This document shows positions 6,241-12,795 of a DNA stretch of 21,305 bases, piece after piece (positions within the stretch are counted from its first letter, which is position 1; each line of letters opens with the position of its first letter). The stretch comes from a virus. The notes beneath the pieces are model-generated. The model made no database searches, was not told where the DNA came from, and saw nothing but the letters and a program-made list of their open reading frames with translations. Location of the stretch: IMG/VR virus record IMGVR_UViG_3300027747_001414, positions 1-21,305 of that record, one strand, 5' to 3'. The position numbers and the translations under genes were made by a program.

Positions 6241-6427
6241 TGGAGTCTTCAACTTTCTTTAGCAGGGCCAATAGGTGAGACTCTGCGTAGGCTAGGCCCT
6301 GAATAACCCCGCAAAGTTTTTGGTACTCGTCAAAGGAACGACAGGCCCCACCCGCCAAGTCGTCCGCGTAATTGTTCATATCCGTACGTATTTTCTGGCG
6401 CAGTACGTCTGCGAATTCGGATATCAC
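6233..6427 (-). CDS. small helical protein downstream of portal
   Basis: This 64-aa protein begins with a GTG at 6427, reading MISEFADVLRQKIRTDMNNY. The GTG overlaps the portal stop as GTGA, with AGGAGAAACTGA just upstream as ribosome site. It is predicted alpha-helical, with GGACRSFDEYQKLCGVIQGL and a C-terminal LLALLKKVED. Proteins of this size and pattern recur between portal and GroES or scaffold genes in related uncultured phages as I recall them. No function is assigned; an assembly adaptor is possible. Confidence 0.8.
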   Translation of the reverse strand: MISEFADVLRQKIRTDMNNYADDLAGGACRSFDEYQKLCGVIQGLAYAESHLLALLKKVEDSNE

Positions 6428-8967
6428 TCAGTTTCTCCTTTTGGTGCGGCCTGTTGGGCCAGTTGCAGCGCTGAGAGCGCCTGTTCGTGCTTGTCTTTGG
6501 CAATCTGTGCACCGATTTGCACACCGGCGTGTTCCTGCTCAAAGGCCTGTTTTTGCCTGCTTTCGTTGATCTGTGCACCAATTTTGGTGCCGTCAAGCTG
6601 CAGCTTTGCCTGCAACTCCGCCAGTTTCAACTTGTTCGTGTCCGACTTCGCAGCCGCTTCCATAGCCAACTGCTTCTCTTTGTACTGCTGGTCGGCCATC
6701 GCGATCTGTTGCTCCAACTGCAGTTTGCCCTGTTCGATCTGCAACGCGCCTTGCTTGAGCTGTAGCTCTTGCTGCTGCATCTGCACCAACGGGTCTTGCG
6801 CCTGCTGCTGTGCTTGCTGTTGCGCCGCCTGCTGCTGGTTCTGCTGCAGTGCTTGTTGTGCGGCTTGCGCCAGCATGCCAGACAGTGCTTGCTCAATCTG
6901 GGGCGGCAGCTTCTCGTCTTCGGGCGGCATCGGCATGCCCAACTGCGCTTCTACTTGCTGGCGGTACAGGAACCCAGTGTGCTCGGCAACGTGCGCCATT
7001 GCCGCCGCTTGGATTTTGGGGAAGTTCGGATTCTGGCCGATGGCCTGCATGACCACTGGGTCTTGGAACATTGACATGACCACTTGAATATGCGCCTTGT
7101 GGTCTTGGTACTGGAACGCTTTGACCGGATCGCCCTTGAGGATGGCCATGTTCTCGGTCACCGGGTCTTTCGGCTTCATGTCGTCCGGCAGGGGTACCAA
7201 CTTGTCCGCGTTCTTGATACCCAAAATCTCCAGCATATTGCGGTGCAACTGGGGCATGTTGTAGATGTCAGGCGCGGACTGTGCCATCTGCATGACCGCT
7301 TGGTACTGAACAACACGCTGGCTCATGGTGGCCGCGTTGGGGTCGCTGACGGGGATTACGTCTACGTGGTCGTAGTCTTCTTTCTTTGCGCCTTGGGCTG
7401 GCGCTGCGTCCGTGTCGCCATCGGGCTCGTACTCGTAGTTGGTGTCCGTGTAATCGCGGATGATGCCTGCCAACAGACGCAGTTCTTGTTTGAAGCTGTA
7501 GTGCAAACGGGCTTGGACAGCCGACATCACCTTCAACTGGCGCTCAAGCAATGCAAGGGTCGTACCCACCGGTGCCTGAGCAGACATGTCGCTGATGTTC
7601 ATATCTGCCGTGGAGGCGAAGCGGCGACCTTCTTCAACGATGTTGCCAAGCAACGTGTACAGAACCTGACTCGGCTCCTTGTACGGCAGCATCATTATGT
7701 TGTCACGCAGCGCCCCAGAACCAACGTCTACGTCGCGGAACTCTCCCGGAGAGATCGGCGTATCATCCCCCTTAATGCGCAGTCCACGAGATTTAAGGCC
7801 TCCCGGCAAGTTTGAGAGCGTTCCGGCGTCCACGAGCTGTCGCATAATACTGGTAGCCGACTTCGCGAACCCGCCGATGAGGTGGAAGAGGCCGAAACCG
7901 TAAGCCCCAAAACCGGGGATGTATTGGTAGTGGACAAAGTGTTGGCGCTTGAGTTTGAGGTCATCTTCTTCCAGCCAATTACGGCGAATAGCAAGCACCT
8001 GATTGGTGCCCTTAACCATTGTCACAACGTACGGCAGGGCAATACCCGTCTCTTCGCCGTCTTCTTCGTCGTTGTACCCGTCGATATCTAGGTCAACGTG
8101 AATCTCGTATAGGGTATATCTGTCGTCATTGATGTCCGTGAAGCCAGTTTCCTTGTCCTTGGCCTTCTGAATATCGGTAGATTGCTTTGTAGACTCTTCC
8201 AAGTCACAGTCGCGGTAGAACCCAGCCTTCTGCAGCTTGATAATCTCGTTCTTGGTCTTACGCATGACGTGCGTGATGCGGTAGCAAGTGTCCAAATCGG
8301 TCGTGCCGTACGGCAGAATAATGTCCTCTGCCGGTATAAACATCGAAACCTGCCGGTCAAGGCTTGGGTCGAAGTACACTTTCTTGAATGCCGAGCCTGT
8401 GGCTGGCAAACTCCAGAGCATGCGCTCTTGCTCAGGCCTGAACTCACGCATAACTTCCGTCAGTTCGTAGTTCATGTCAGCCTCGACACGCTGCGCTGCT
8501 TGAATTTTGTCGGGAGTTTCCTTGCCAATTATTTTTGTGCGTACCGGCCCTGCCGCAGGGAACATTTCCGTGATGGTTTCGCTCTGGAACCGCACCACAG
8601 CCTCGGTAATCATGGGGTGGAACACGCCAGACGCCCCGTTCCAAGGCTCCGTACGCTCTTCGTAGTTCAAACCAAGCAGTTTTAGGCCCTCGGTGTACGT
8701 TTTTTCCCAGTCCTTGCGGCTGTTTCGGTCGTTTTCGATGTCGCCATCAAGCTCACCGGCCAGTTTTGATAGGGCACTTTCGTCCAACTCTTCGGCCAAA
8801 TTCATGCCAAAGTCGCTGTCTTCGCCCGGTTCGATGTCAATTTCCAAGTCACCGGCGCTGATGTGCACCTCTTCGGGGTCTACGATCTCAATTTCAATTG
8901 GCTCTTCGTCCTGAGCCAGAGATTCAATTCCTTGGGGAGCTTGGTACAAACTTTTATCAACAGCCAT
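6424..8967 (-). CDS. portal protein with long Gln-rich coiled-coil tail
   Basis: The portal is the dodecameric ring at the capsid vertex through which DNA is packaged and ejected. This 847-aa protein has an acidic N-terminus (PIEIEIVDPEEVHISAGDLE) and a conserved core with TEPWNGASGVFHPMITEAVV, PAAGPVRTKIIGKE, ERMLWSLPATGSAFKKVYFD and IPAEDIILPYGTTDLDTCYR, as in podovirus-type P22/HTVC010P-like portals. The last 170 or so residues are Gln/Ala-rich heptad-like sequence (QQALQQNQQQAAQQQAQQQA), expected to form a coiled-coil barrel inside the capsid. AAGGAT lies upstream of the ATG. The gene directly follows the large terminase. Confidence 0.94.
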   Translation of the reverse strand: MAVDKSLYQAPQGIESLAQDEEPIEIEIVDPEEVHISAGDLEIDIEPGEDSDFGMNLAEELDESALSKLAGELDGDIENDRNSRKDWEKTYTEGLKLLGLNYEERTEPWNGASGVFHPMITEAVVRFQSETITEMFPAAGPVRTKIIGKETPDKIQAAQRVEADMNYELTEVMREFRPEQERMLWSLPATGSAFKKVYFDPSLDRQVSMFIPAEDIILPYGTTDLDTCYRITHVMRKTKNEIIKLQKAGFYRDCDLEESTKQSTDIQKAKDKETGFTDINDDRYTLYEIHVDLDIDGYNDEEDGEETGIALPYVVTMVKGTNQVLAIRRNWLEEDDLKLKRQHFVHYQYIPGFGAYGFGLFHLIGGFAKSATSIMRQLVDAGTLSNLPGGLKSRGLRIKGDDTPISPGEFRDVDVGSGALRDNIMMLPYKEPSQVLYTLLGNIVEEGRRFASTADMNISDMSAQAPVGTTLALLERQLKVMSAVQARLHYSFKQELRLLAGIIRDYTDTNYEYEPDGDTDAAPAQGAKKEDYDHVDVIPVSDPNAATMSQRVVQYQAVMQMAQSAPDIYNMPQLHRNMLEILGIKNADKLVPLPDDMKPKDPVTENMAILKGDPVKAFQYQDHKAHIQVVMSMFQDPVVMQAIGQNPNFPKIQAAAMAHVAEHTGFLYRQQVEAQLGMPMPPEDEKLPPQIEQALSGMLAQAAQQALQQNQQQAAQQQAQQQAQDPLVQMQQQELQLKQGALQIEQGKLQLEQQIAMADQQYKEKQLAMEAAAKSDTNKLKLAELQAKLQLDGTKIGAQINESRQKQAFEQEHAGVQIGAQIAKDKHEQALSALQLAQQAAPKGETE

Positions 8968-8976
8968 TTGGTATCC

Positions 8977-10518
8977 TTAGTAGTATGCGGCAGTGCGACG
9001 GGCGTATCTGTACGGGTCGTCCTGCTCATCGGAGTCTAACGAAATAAACCCGCCTTGGCGATAACGCAGTAAGGCTTGGGTCGTAGTATCCACATAGTCA
9101 TCGTTTTCCCCAACGGGAAACGCGGCAATCTCTTCAATAACTTCTCGCGCCCAGCGTGTGTCAGGTGCCCATACTTTACCAGAGGTGAACAGGTCGGCCA
9201 CGGCGTTCAGGCGAACCATCTTGTCGTTGCCCCTGCTGGGGCTAAACTCTTGAACGGGGATACCCATCGCCCGCAGCTCTTGGATCAGCGGTCCACCAGC
9301 GGCTTTCTTCTCAACGATGAACGCATCGGGCTCCCATTCTTTCCAGTGCTTGAGGGCCACCTGCTTGAGTTCTGGGAAGGTCATGCGGTCTTTGAAAGCG
9401 TCAAGCAGTATCACCTGTGGGCTGTCGCCCTCTTCCTCGTTGTAGAACACGCCCCACGTTGTGCAGGCGCTGTAGTCCGAAGTGTTCTTCACTTCATGGG
9501 CGGTATCCCAGCTCTGCAAGATGTAATCGCACCGGGGCGGCGAGTCACTTTCCCAAATGCGCCAGTTCTTGCGTGCCACTAACGCGGAGTTCTCGGATGT
9601 CGGCTGTTGCATGTACTGGGCGTTCCAGTACCGTGGCTCAATGCTGGCCTTGGTTGCTTTCAGCGTCTCCAGCGGCCACTGCTCCGGCCAGAGCGACTTT
9701 TCGTTTTCTTCGTCCTCATTGAGGATGGCGGGCAGCTCCACAATTTCCCAAGGTATTGCGTCTGGGTTCTTGGCTTGGTACGTCAGCAAGCGGCCTGTAA
9801 GGTCTAAAATTGACCATCTTGTCATGACGATGATGATCGCCCCGCCCGGCATCAAGCGCTGCAGTGGGCCAGTCTGGAACCACGACCATGCAGTATCAAA
9901 CGCCAGACGACTGTTAATTTTTACGTCCTGCTCCGAATGAGGGTCGTCAATAACAAATAAATCAGCACCACGACCGGCAAGAGCGCCCCCCACACCAGCG
10001 GCATAGTACTGACCCCCAGCCGCAGTAGACCACTTACCAGCCGCCTTTTGATCCGCCGCGACACGCGTTTCAGGAAAGATATCATGGTACTCCTCTGTAT
10101 CCAAAAGATTACGAACTCGCCTACCAAAGTCTTCGGACAGTCCCGCCGTGTGGGTGCCCATGATGATCTTCTTGTCGGGGAAGTTGCCTAAAAAATAGGC
10201 AGGGAACAGGTATGAGCTGAACTCCGACTTGCCCATACGCGGCGCAATGTTGATGATGACGCGCTTTTTCTTGCCGTCAATCACGTCTTGGAAAATCTTG
10301 GACAGCTTCCGGTGCTGCGGCCCGATCTTGAATCCGGGGTACACGGCTTGGGCGAAGCCCAGCATGTTTGTCTTTGCCGCCATGAGGGACGCGCGGCGCT
10401 CCCTGACCTCCAAGTCATCGAACAGCTCCATCTTGTCTTTGAGCGACATGGACGGCAGCGCCTGCATGAGCGCTTCGAGTTCTGCCTTACTCAGCGAGGT
10501 CAGCTTGTCGAGGTTCAT
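8977..10518 (-). CDS. terL: large terminase subunit
   Basis: This is the packaging ATPase/nuclease. From the ATG at 10518 it has 513 residues: Walker A APRMGKS (about 92-98), Walker B LFVIDDP (about 187-193), coupling motif VMTRW (about 231-235), and an RNase H-like nuclease with Asp at about 338 (ILQSWDTA), Glu at about 403 (FIVEKKAAGG) and Asp at about 474 to 477 (ENDDYVDTTT). All core motifs are intact. Upstream in-frame ATG and TTG codons would lengthen it by 8-12 residues; MNLDKL looks the natural start, though its ribosome site is weak. It overlaps the small-terminase candidate by 32 nt. Confidence 0.95.
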   Translation of the reverse strand: MNLDKLTSLSKAELEALMQALPSMSLKDKMELFDDLEVRERRASLMAAKTNMLGFAQAVYPGFKIGPQHRKLSKIFQDVIDGKKKRVIINIAPRMGKSEFSSYLFPAYFLGNFPDKKIIMGTHTAGLSEDFGRRVRNLLDTEEYHDIFPETRVAADQKAAGKWSTAAGGQYYAAGVGGALAGRGADLFVIDDPHSEQDVKINSRLAFDTAWSWFQTGPLQRLMPGGAIIIVMTRWSILDLTGRLLTYQAKNPDAIPWEIVELPAILNEDEENEKSLWPEQWPLETLKATKASIEPRYWNAQYMQQPTSENSALVARKNWRIWESDSPPRCDYILQSWDTAHEVKNTSDYSACTTWGVFYNEEEGDSPQVILLDAFKDRMTFPELKQVALKHWKEWEPDAFIVEKKAAGGPLIQELRAMGIPVQEFSPSRGNDKMVRLNAVADLFTSGKVWAPDTRWAREVIEEIAAFPVGENDDYVDTTTQALLRYRQGGFISLDSDEQDDPYRYARRTAAYY

Positions 10519-11089
10519 TTGCGGGGATTTTCTCAGAAACATCAAGCACGTCAACGACTTGCATGAACTTATTCAACTTCTCTTTGATACGCTTGTCGAG
10601 GTCGCTATCGGTAAGCTCTTCCTTCTTGACCTCAATCTTGTCAGTGAACAGACCGATCTCCGTGACCTTGCCGAGCAGCCCTAGCGCTTTGAGGCGGATG
10701 TTGGCGTTGGTGCTTTGGGTTTCTTCGACGAGTTGGGCGACGACGTAGCCCCGCAGCTCTTTGGCTTGGTTCACAAACTCCCAGTCGTAGGCGGTTAGCA
10801 TGCCCACCAAATGCTGCACGGCAGCAGGGGTCTTTATGTTGGCTATGGCCGTTGCTGTATTTTCTTGTGGGGCGGCGGAGACAATGTTGGCGAATGCGGT
10901 TTGCGCGGCTTTGGTATCCAGCGGGTTGATGATTTCTTCGGTGTCCACCGCGCCGAGTTTGGATAGCCAGTCGTTGGTGGCTATTTTGGCGTCAAGCGCT
11001 TGCGCTGGGCTTGCCTTATCAGCGCTCAGTGTATCGGTTGAGATGTGTGCGCACACCTCGGGTTCAAAATCTATCAGGTGGTCTAACAT
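10487..11089 (-). CDS. putative small terminase subunit
   Basis: This 200-aa protein begins MLDHLIDFEPEVCAHISTDT. It has an acidic N-terminus, a helical middle (VQHLVGMLTAYDWEFVNQAK) and ELRGYVVAQLVEETQSTNAN followed by IRLKALGLLGKVTEIGLFTD, then a charged C-terminal helix with KRIKEKLNKFMQVVDV. Position directly upstream of, and overlapping, the large terminase is the usual place of the DNA-recognition subunit, and the RLKALxLLGKVTEIxLF stretch is of the type seen there. AAGGG lies seven bases before the ATG. An alternative upstream in-frame ATG at 11170 is separated by a TAG (see separate entry). Confidence 0.75.
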   Translation of the reverse strand: MLDHLIDFEPEVCAHISTDTLSADKASPAQALDAKIATNDWLSKLGAVDTEEIINPLDTKAAQTAFANIVSAAPQENTATAIANIKTPAAVQHLVGMLTAYDWEFVNQAKELRGYVVAQLVEETQSTNANIRLKALGLLGKVTEIGLFTDKIEVKKEELTDSDLDKRIKEKLNKFMQVVDVLDVSEKIPANEPRQADLAE

Positions 11090-11099
11090 GCGTAAGCCC

Positions 11100-11147
11100 T
11101 TGCAGCCTCGTTGGGCGGAGTATATACTCTATTCCGGTGATTGTGCA
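11100..11147. promoter_or_regulatory. candidate bidirectional promoter with a symmetric -10
   Basis: The 12-bp palindrome GAGTATATACTC (11118-11129) supplies TATACT on both strands. Leftward: TGCACA (11147-11142), 17-bp spacer, TATACT (11124-11119), which would start a transcript about 20 nt ahead of the small-terminase gene. Rightward: TTGCAG (11100-11105), 17-bp spacer, TATACT (11123-11128), which would make a roughly 100-nt RNA ending at the terminator at 11201-11233. The leftward -35 matches 4 of 6 consensus bases, the rightward 3 of 6. Host sigma factor preferences are unknown. Confidence 0.45.
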
Positions 11148-11170
11148 GGGCGGCTCTCCGCTGTGTTCAT
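11129..11170 (-). CDS. 13-codon leader ORF, or amber-interrupted small-terminase N-terminus
   Basis: An ATG at 11170 is preceded by CGAGGAGAAGCAA, the same strong start context used by many right-half genes. It encodes MNTAESRPAQSPE and then TAG (11131-11129). The frame is identical to the small-terminase gene: 13 further sense codons (SIYSAQRGCKGLR) lead straight into its ATG at 11089. It may be a leader peptide, a gene start disabled by an amber mutation, or a site of readthrough. The candidate leftward promoter lies inside it, so a transcript from there would skip this ORF. Confidence 0.4.
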   Translation of the reverse strand: MNTAESRPAQSPE

Positions 11171-11200
11171 TTGCTTCTCCTCGTTCAAGTGATTGGACTT

Positions 11201-11233
11201 AACCCCGGCCCGCAAGGTTCCGGGGTTTTTTTT
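11201..11233 (+). terminator. orphan plus-strand terminator
   Basis: AACCCCGG (11201-11208) and CCGGGGTT (11220-11227) form an 8-bp stem with an 11-base loop, followed by an unbroken run of T to 11233. There is no U-tract in the minus direction. No plus-strand protein gene lies within several kilobases upstream, so it must end either a short RNA from the 11100-11147 promoter or antisense readthrough from the late region. Confidence 0.88.
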
Positions 11234-11459
11234 ACAAAATTTTTTGGGGTGGGCCATTTCTATGACAAGGGGGTGGGTCTGTAGATATGTGTTTTTATTT
11301 CTCGCATTTTGTCTAAGGTTTTACAAAATAGGCTGTGCGGTTACGAAACAGTGTTTATGGCGGCATAGCATCGTCACGTCAAAAAGGGGGCATACCCCCA
11401 CGGTGGGGTCGCTGCAAGGGCTATTTGGGGGCAGTCTACTACCCCTTCAAGTAAAATTG
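11234..11459 (+). other. non-coding structured leader of the right-half genes
   Basis: No credible gene lies here. It contains an inverted repeat ATTTTGT/ACAAAAT (11306-11312, 11323-11329), then two overlapping GC hairpins: GGGGG/CCCCC (11386-11390 with 11395-11399) and CCCCA/TGGGG (11396-11400 with 11404-11408), which share bases and exclude each other. TAAAAT at 11452-11457 could be a -10 box but has no good -35. The early promoter is probably in this stretch but I cannot place it. Confidence 0.5.
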
Positions 11460-11500
11460 ACTTGTCGATGCGGTGGGGAATGGCTCTGCCGCCGACAAGT
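11460..11500 (+). repeat. hairpin in the leader of the first rightward gene
   Basis: ACTTGTCG (11460-11467) pairs with CGACAAGT (11493-11500), and after a two-base bulge GCGG (11470-11473) pairs with CCGC (11489-11492). The last two bases overlap the following GTG...CAC palindrome, so the two hairpins cannot both form fully. Confidence 0.7.
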
Positions 11501-11516
11501 GGGACAACTGTCCCAC
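11499..11516. repeat. GTG...CAC palindrome, type A copy 1
   Basis: GTGGGACA (11499-11506) and TGTCCCAC (11509-11516) are perfect inverted arms around AC. With the flanking A and T the arms reach 9 bp. It lies 17 bases before the start of the 135-aa gene. A second copy follows that gene's stop and a third lies at 13887. Confidence 0.9.
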
Positions 11517-11533
11517 TACTTAGGAGAAACTAA

Positions 11534-11941
11534 ATGAACTTGAATGCAATTACCAAAGCCCTCCATGTTGCTTACGATGCTGTCGTGCTTGGCAAGCGTG
11601 CCCACACATCGTTCATCAAAGCGGTTGATATCCTGCGCCCCTTGCTCAAGGACGCAACACGTGACGAAGCAAAGGCTGTCATCGCACCGGTTTGGGCAAA
11701 GCTGTACGGCGAGACGTTCGAGGACGGCAAGTGGGCGTCCAAGGACTGCGCGGCAAAGCGAGACTGCAATCGCTTGCTGGCAAGCATCTACGTCAAGGCA
11801 TCCCCTGCGACCAGTGCCAAGACCATCGTGCGTTTGCCCAAGGGCACTGTGGAAGCTATCCAAGCGGCACTGGCAGGGCTGACCAAGGCACAGGCGACCG
11901 AGGCTTTGGCACGAGTCAAGGCTGGCCTGTCGTCCAAGTAA
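11534..11941 (+). CDS. unknown helical protein, first gene of the rightward region
   Basis: This 135-aa protein begins MNLNAITKALHVAYDAVVLG, is largely alpha-helical and mildly basic, and contains RAHTSFIKAVDILRPLLKDA, an AKLYGETFEDGKWASKDCAA segment and a C-terminal Ala/Lys-rich helical pair (GTVEAIQAALAGLTKAQATE). I do not recognise the family. The ribosome site is strong (TAGGAGAAACTAA before the ATG). It is flanked on both sides by identical-arm palindromes, one 17 nt upstream and one starting directly after its stop codon. Being first and so flanked, it could be an early regulator, possibly of its own palindromes; this is speculation. Confidence 0.85.
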   Translation: MNLNAITKALHVAYDAVVLGKRAHTSFIKAVDILRPLLKDATRDEAKAVIAPVWAKLYGETFEDGKWASKDCAAKRDCNRLLASIYVKASPATSAKTIVRLPKGTVEAIQAALAGLTKAQATEALARVKAGLSSK

Positions 11942-11959
11942 GTGGGACAGTTGTCCCAC
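11942..11959. repeat. GTG...CAC palindrome, type A copy 2
   Basis: The arms GTGGGACA and TGTCCCAC are identical to copy 1, with GT as spacer. It begins at the base after the TAA of the 135-aa gene. Only four T-poor bases follow, so it is not a standard terminator. Confidence 0.9.
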
Positions 11960-12013
11960 TGAGTTTCTCCGGCGAGTCCTGTGATCGGGGCTTGTCCGGT
12001 GTTTAGTTTCTTG

Positions 12014-12093
12014 TCTAGCGCGTCCACGTCGTGGGCTGCTAGGCTATTTTGTATCTAGCGTGTCCACAATTCGGTGGGCACGTTCATTTTGTG
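12014..12093 (+). repeat. two tandem 40-nt hairpin repeats
   Basis: Unit 1 (12014-12053) and unit 2 (12054-12093) both begin TCTAGCG, C or T, GTCCAC, contain GTGGGC, and end ATTTTGT plus a purine. Each folds: GTCCAC with GTGGGC (12022-12027, 12031-12036), and GTGTCCAC with GTGGGCAC (12060-12067, 12074-12081). The stems use one G-T wobble pair, which fits RNA folding better than a DNA-binding site. The pair ends at a terminator-like hairpin just ahead of the next gene. Confidence 0.7.
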
Positions 12094-12111
12094 ACTGCTC
12101 AGTCACTTTTT
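12091..12111 (+). terminator. terminator-like hairpin directly before a start codon
   Basis: GTGACT, a GCTC loop and AGTCAC are followed by five T. The stem has only six pairs, so it is moderate. It ends 15 bases before the ATG of the 79-aa gene, a position typical of attenuators. It follows the two tandem hairpins. Confidence 0.6.
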
Positions 12112-12126
12112 AAACTGGAGTTTCTT

Positions 12127-12366
12127 ATGAGCTATATCATCCTTGATGGGTCAGCCTTTACTGACCCTGTAACTGCGCTTGATGCGTGGCAAACTGGCGC
12201 GGTGCTTTGCACCCTGAGCGACAAAGCTCCGTTCACCATAGTCGACAGCGAAGTCCTGCACCGCAGGCGCTTTGTTTACATACGCATAGCAGACGGAACC
12301 TACGCCCGTATCGCAAGCCCTTGGGAGGGGTCAATTGTCGCCAAAACCAGCCAAAACGACATTTAG
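12127..12366 (+). CDS. small protein of unknown function behind an attenuator-like leader
   Basis: This 79-aa protein begins MSYIILDGSAFTDPVTALDA. It alternates short beta-like segments (AVLCTLSDKAPFTIVDSEVL) with a basic middle (HRRRFVYIRIADGTYARIAS), and has no motif I recognise. The start at 12127 is supported by GGAG six bases upstream; the frame is open further upstream to 12049, but that part reads through the hairpin repeats and is not coding-like. It stands alone between two structured non-coding stretches. The candidate attenuator just upstream suggests that its expression is conditional. Confidence 0.75.
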   Translation: MSYIILDGSAFTDPVTALDAWQTGAVLCTLSDKAPFTIVDSEVLHRRRFVYIRIADGTYARIASPWEGSIVAKTSQNDI

Positions 12367-12418
12367 GCAACTGTCCCGGCGCGTAGACAAGTGCGCTAAA
12401 TTTCTGCCACTCGCAAAC

Positions 12419-12616
12419 CCGCGCCAATGCTAGCGATAGCCAAAAGCACGCTGAAACATCCAGCTATATATATATACTTAAGAAACTAGTTATATATATA
12501 TGTACGTGTATTTACGTACGTACACTTGGCAAAACTATCTATTAGGGGGGGCTAGTAGTACCTCAAAATAGCTGGATGTTTAAGGCTGCAACTAGCCAAA
12601 GCTAGCATTGGCGCGG
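12419..12616. repeat. 198-bp imperfect palindrome with AT-rich core
   Basis: The outer arms CCGCGCCAATGCTAGC (12419-12434) and its reverse complement (12601-12616) are perfect over 16 bp. The inner arms AAACATCCAGCTAT (12454-12467) and reverse complement (12568-12581) are perfect over 14 bp. The 19-nt gaps between arms are equal, and the exact centre (12517.5) is the centre of TACGTACGTA (12513-12522). The interior carries runs of TATATATATA. No protein gene fits here. A replication origin, the remains of a once-perfect inverted duplication, or a large RNA hairpin are possible. I see no target-site duplication. Confidence 0.8.
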
Positions 12617-12637
12617 CTTCCCGCGTGGCAGTTTTTT
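12612..12637 (+). terminator. weak terminator overlapping the palindrome's right arm
   Basis: CGCGG (12612-12616) pairs with CCGCG (12621-12625), followed six bases later by TTTTTT. The gap before the T-run is longer than usual, so efficiency is doubtful. The 5' strand is also the end of the palindrome's right arm, so the two folds compete. Confidence 0.4.
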
Positions 12638-12641
12638 AGTA

Positions 12642-12720
12642 CACCTATCTAGAACCGTGGTCGGTTTCATAATGTGGAACCACTTTAGACAGGGTACAAT
12701 ATGTACGTAAGAGATAGGTG
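12642..12720 (+). promoter_or_regulatory. candidate promoter inside an inverted repeat
   Basis: TACAAT at 12695-12700 is a good -10 match, embedded in a small palindrome GTACA-ATA-TGTAC (12694-12706); no convincing -35 lies 16-18 bases upstream. The region is bracketed by a 9-bp inverted repeat, CACCTATCT (12642-12650) and AGATAGGTG (12712-12720). The right copy overlaps the following GTG...CAC palindrome. This would be the natural promoter site for the gene cluster starting at 12796. Confidence 0.4.
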
Positions 12721-12737
12721 AGTCACGTTGACTCACC
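12717..12737. repeat. GTG...CAC palindrome, single-copy variant
   Basis: GGTGAGTCA (12717-12725) and TGACTCACC (12729-12737) are perfect 9-bp arms around CGT. It shares with types A and B the outer GTG/CAC and the inner CA/TG but has a different middle. It is immediately followed by the first CCGTCT-loop element. Confidence 0.9.
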
Positions 12738-12738
12738 A

Positions 12739-12767
12739 ACGGTTCGCGGCGTGCCGTCTCACGCCGC
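12739..12767 (+). promoter_or_regulatory. CCGTCT-loop pseudoknot element, copy 1
   Basis: ACGG (12739-12742) is followed by stem GCGGCGTG (12746-12753), loop CCGTCT (12754-12759) and CACGCCGC (12760-12767). The upstream ACGG can pair with CCGT of the loop to make an H-type pseudoknot. The following bases, ACTTGTAACGAGGA, resemble those after the other copies. It lies 28 nt before the 62-aa gene's ATG and directly follows a GTG...CAC palindrome. Confidence 0.85.
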
Positions 12768-12795
12768 ACTTGTAACGAGGATGAAGGAGATAGAT

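Noticed and set aside
6320-7087. 255-codon Cys-rich plus-strand open frame
   Set aside because: It is antisense to the Gln/Ala-rich tail of the portal gene; the Cys and Ala richness is a by-product of CAG/GCG codons read on the other strand.
11129-11131. Genome-wide recoding of TAG
   Set aside because: TAG ends other genes at natural positions (for example 422-424 and 5806-5808), and no tRNA with a CTA anticodon is present in the window.
12419-12616. A MITE-like insertion with terminal inverted repeats
   Set aside because: The flanking bases show no target-site duplication, and the nested arms are symmetric to the centre, which is unusual for such elements. Kept as a palindrome of unknown origin.
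12718-12795. A conserved peptide GVPSHAAL encoded through the CCGTCT-loop element (also at 13800-13958)
   Set aside because: The similar peptides arise only because copies 1 and 2 share DNA sequence. In copies 3 and 4 the stem changes preserve pairing, not the peptide, so the constraint is on RNA structure.
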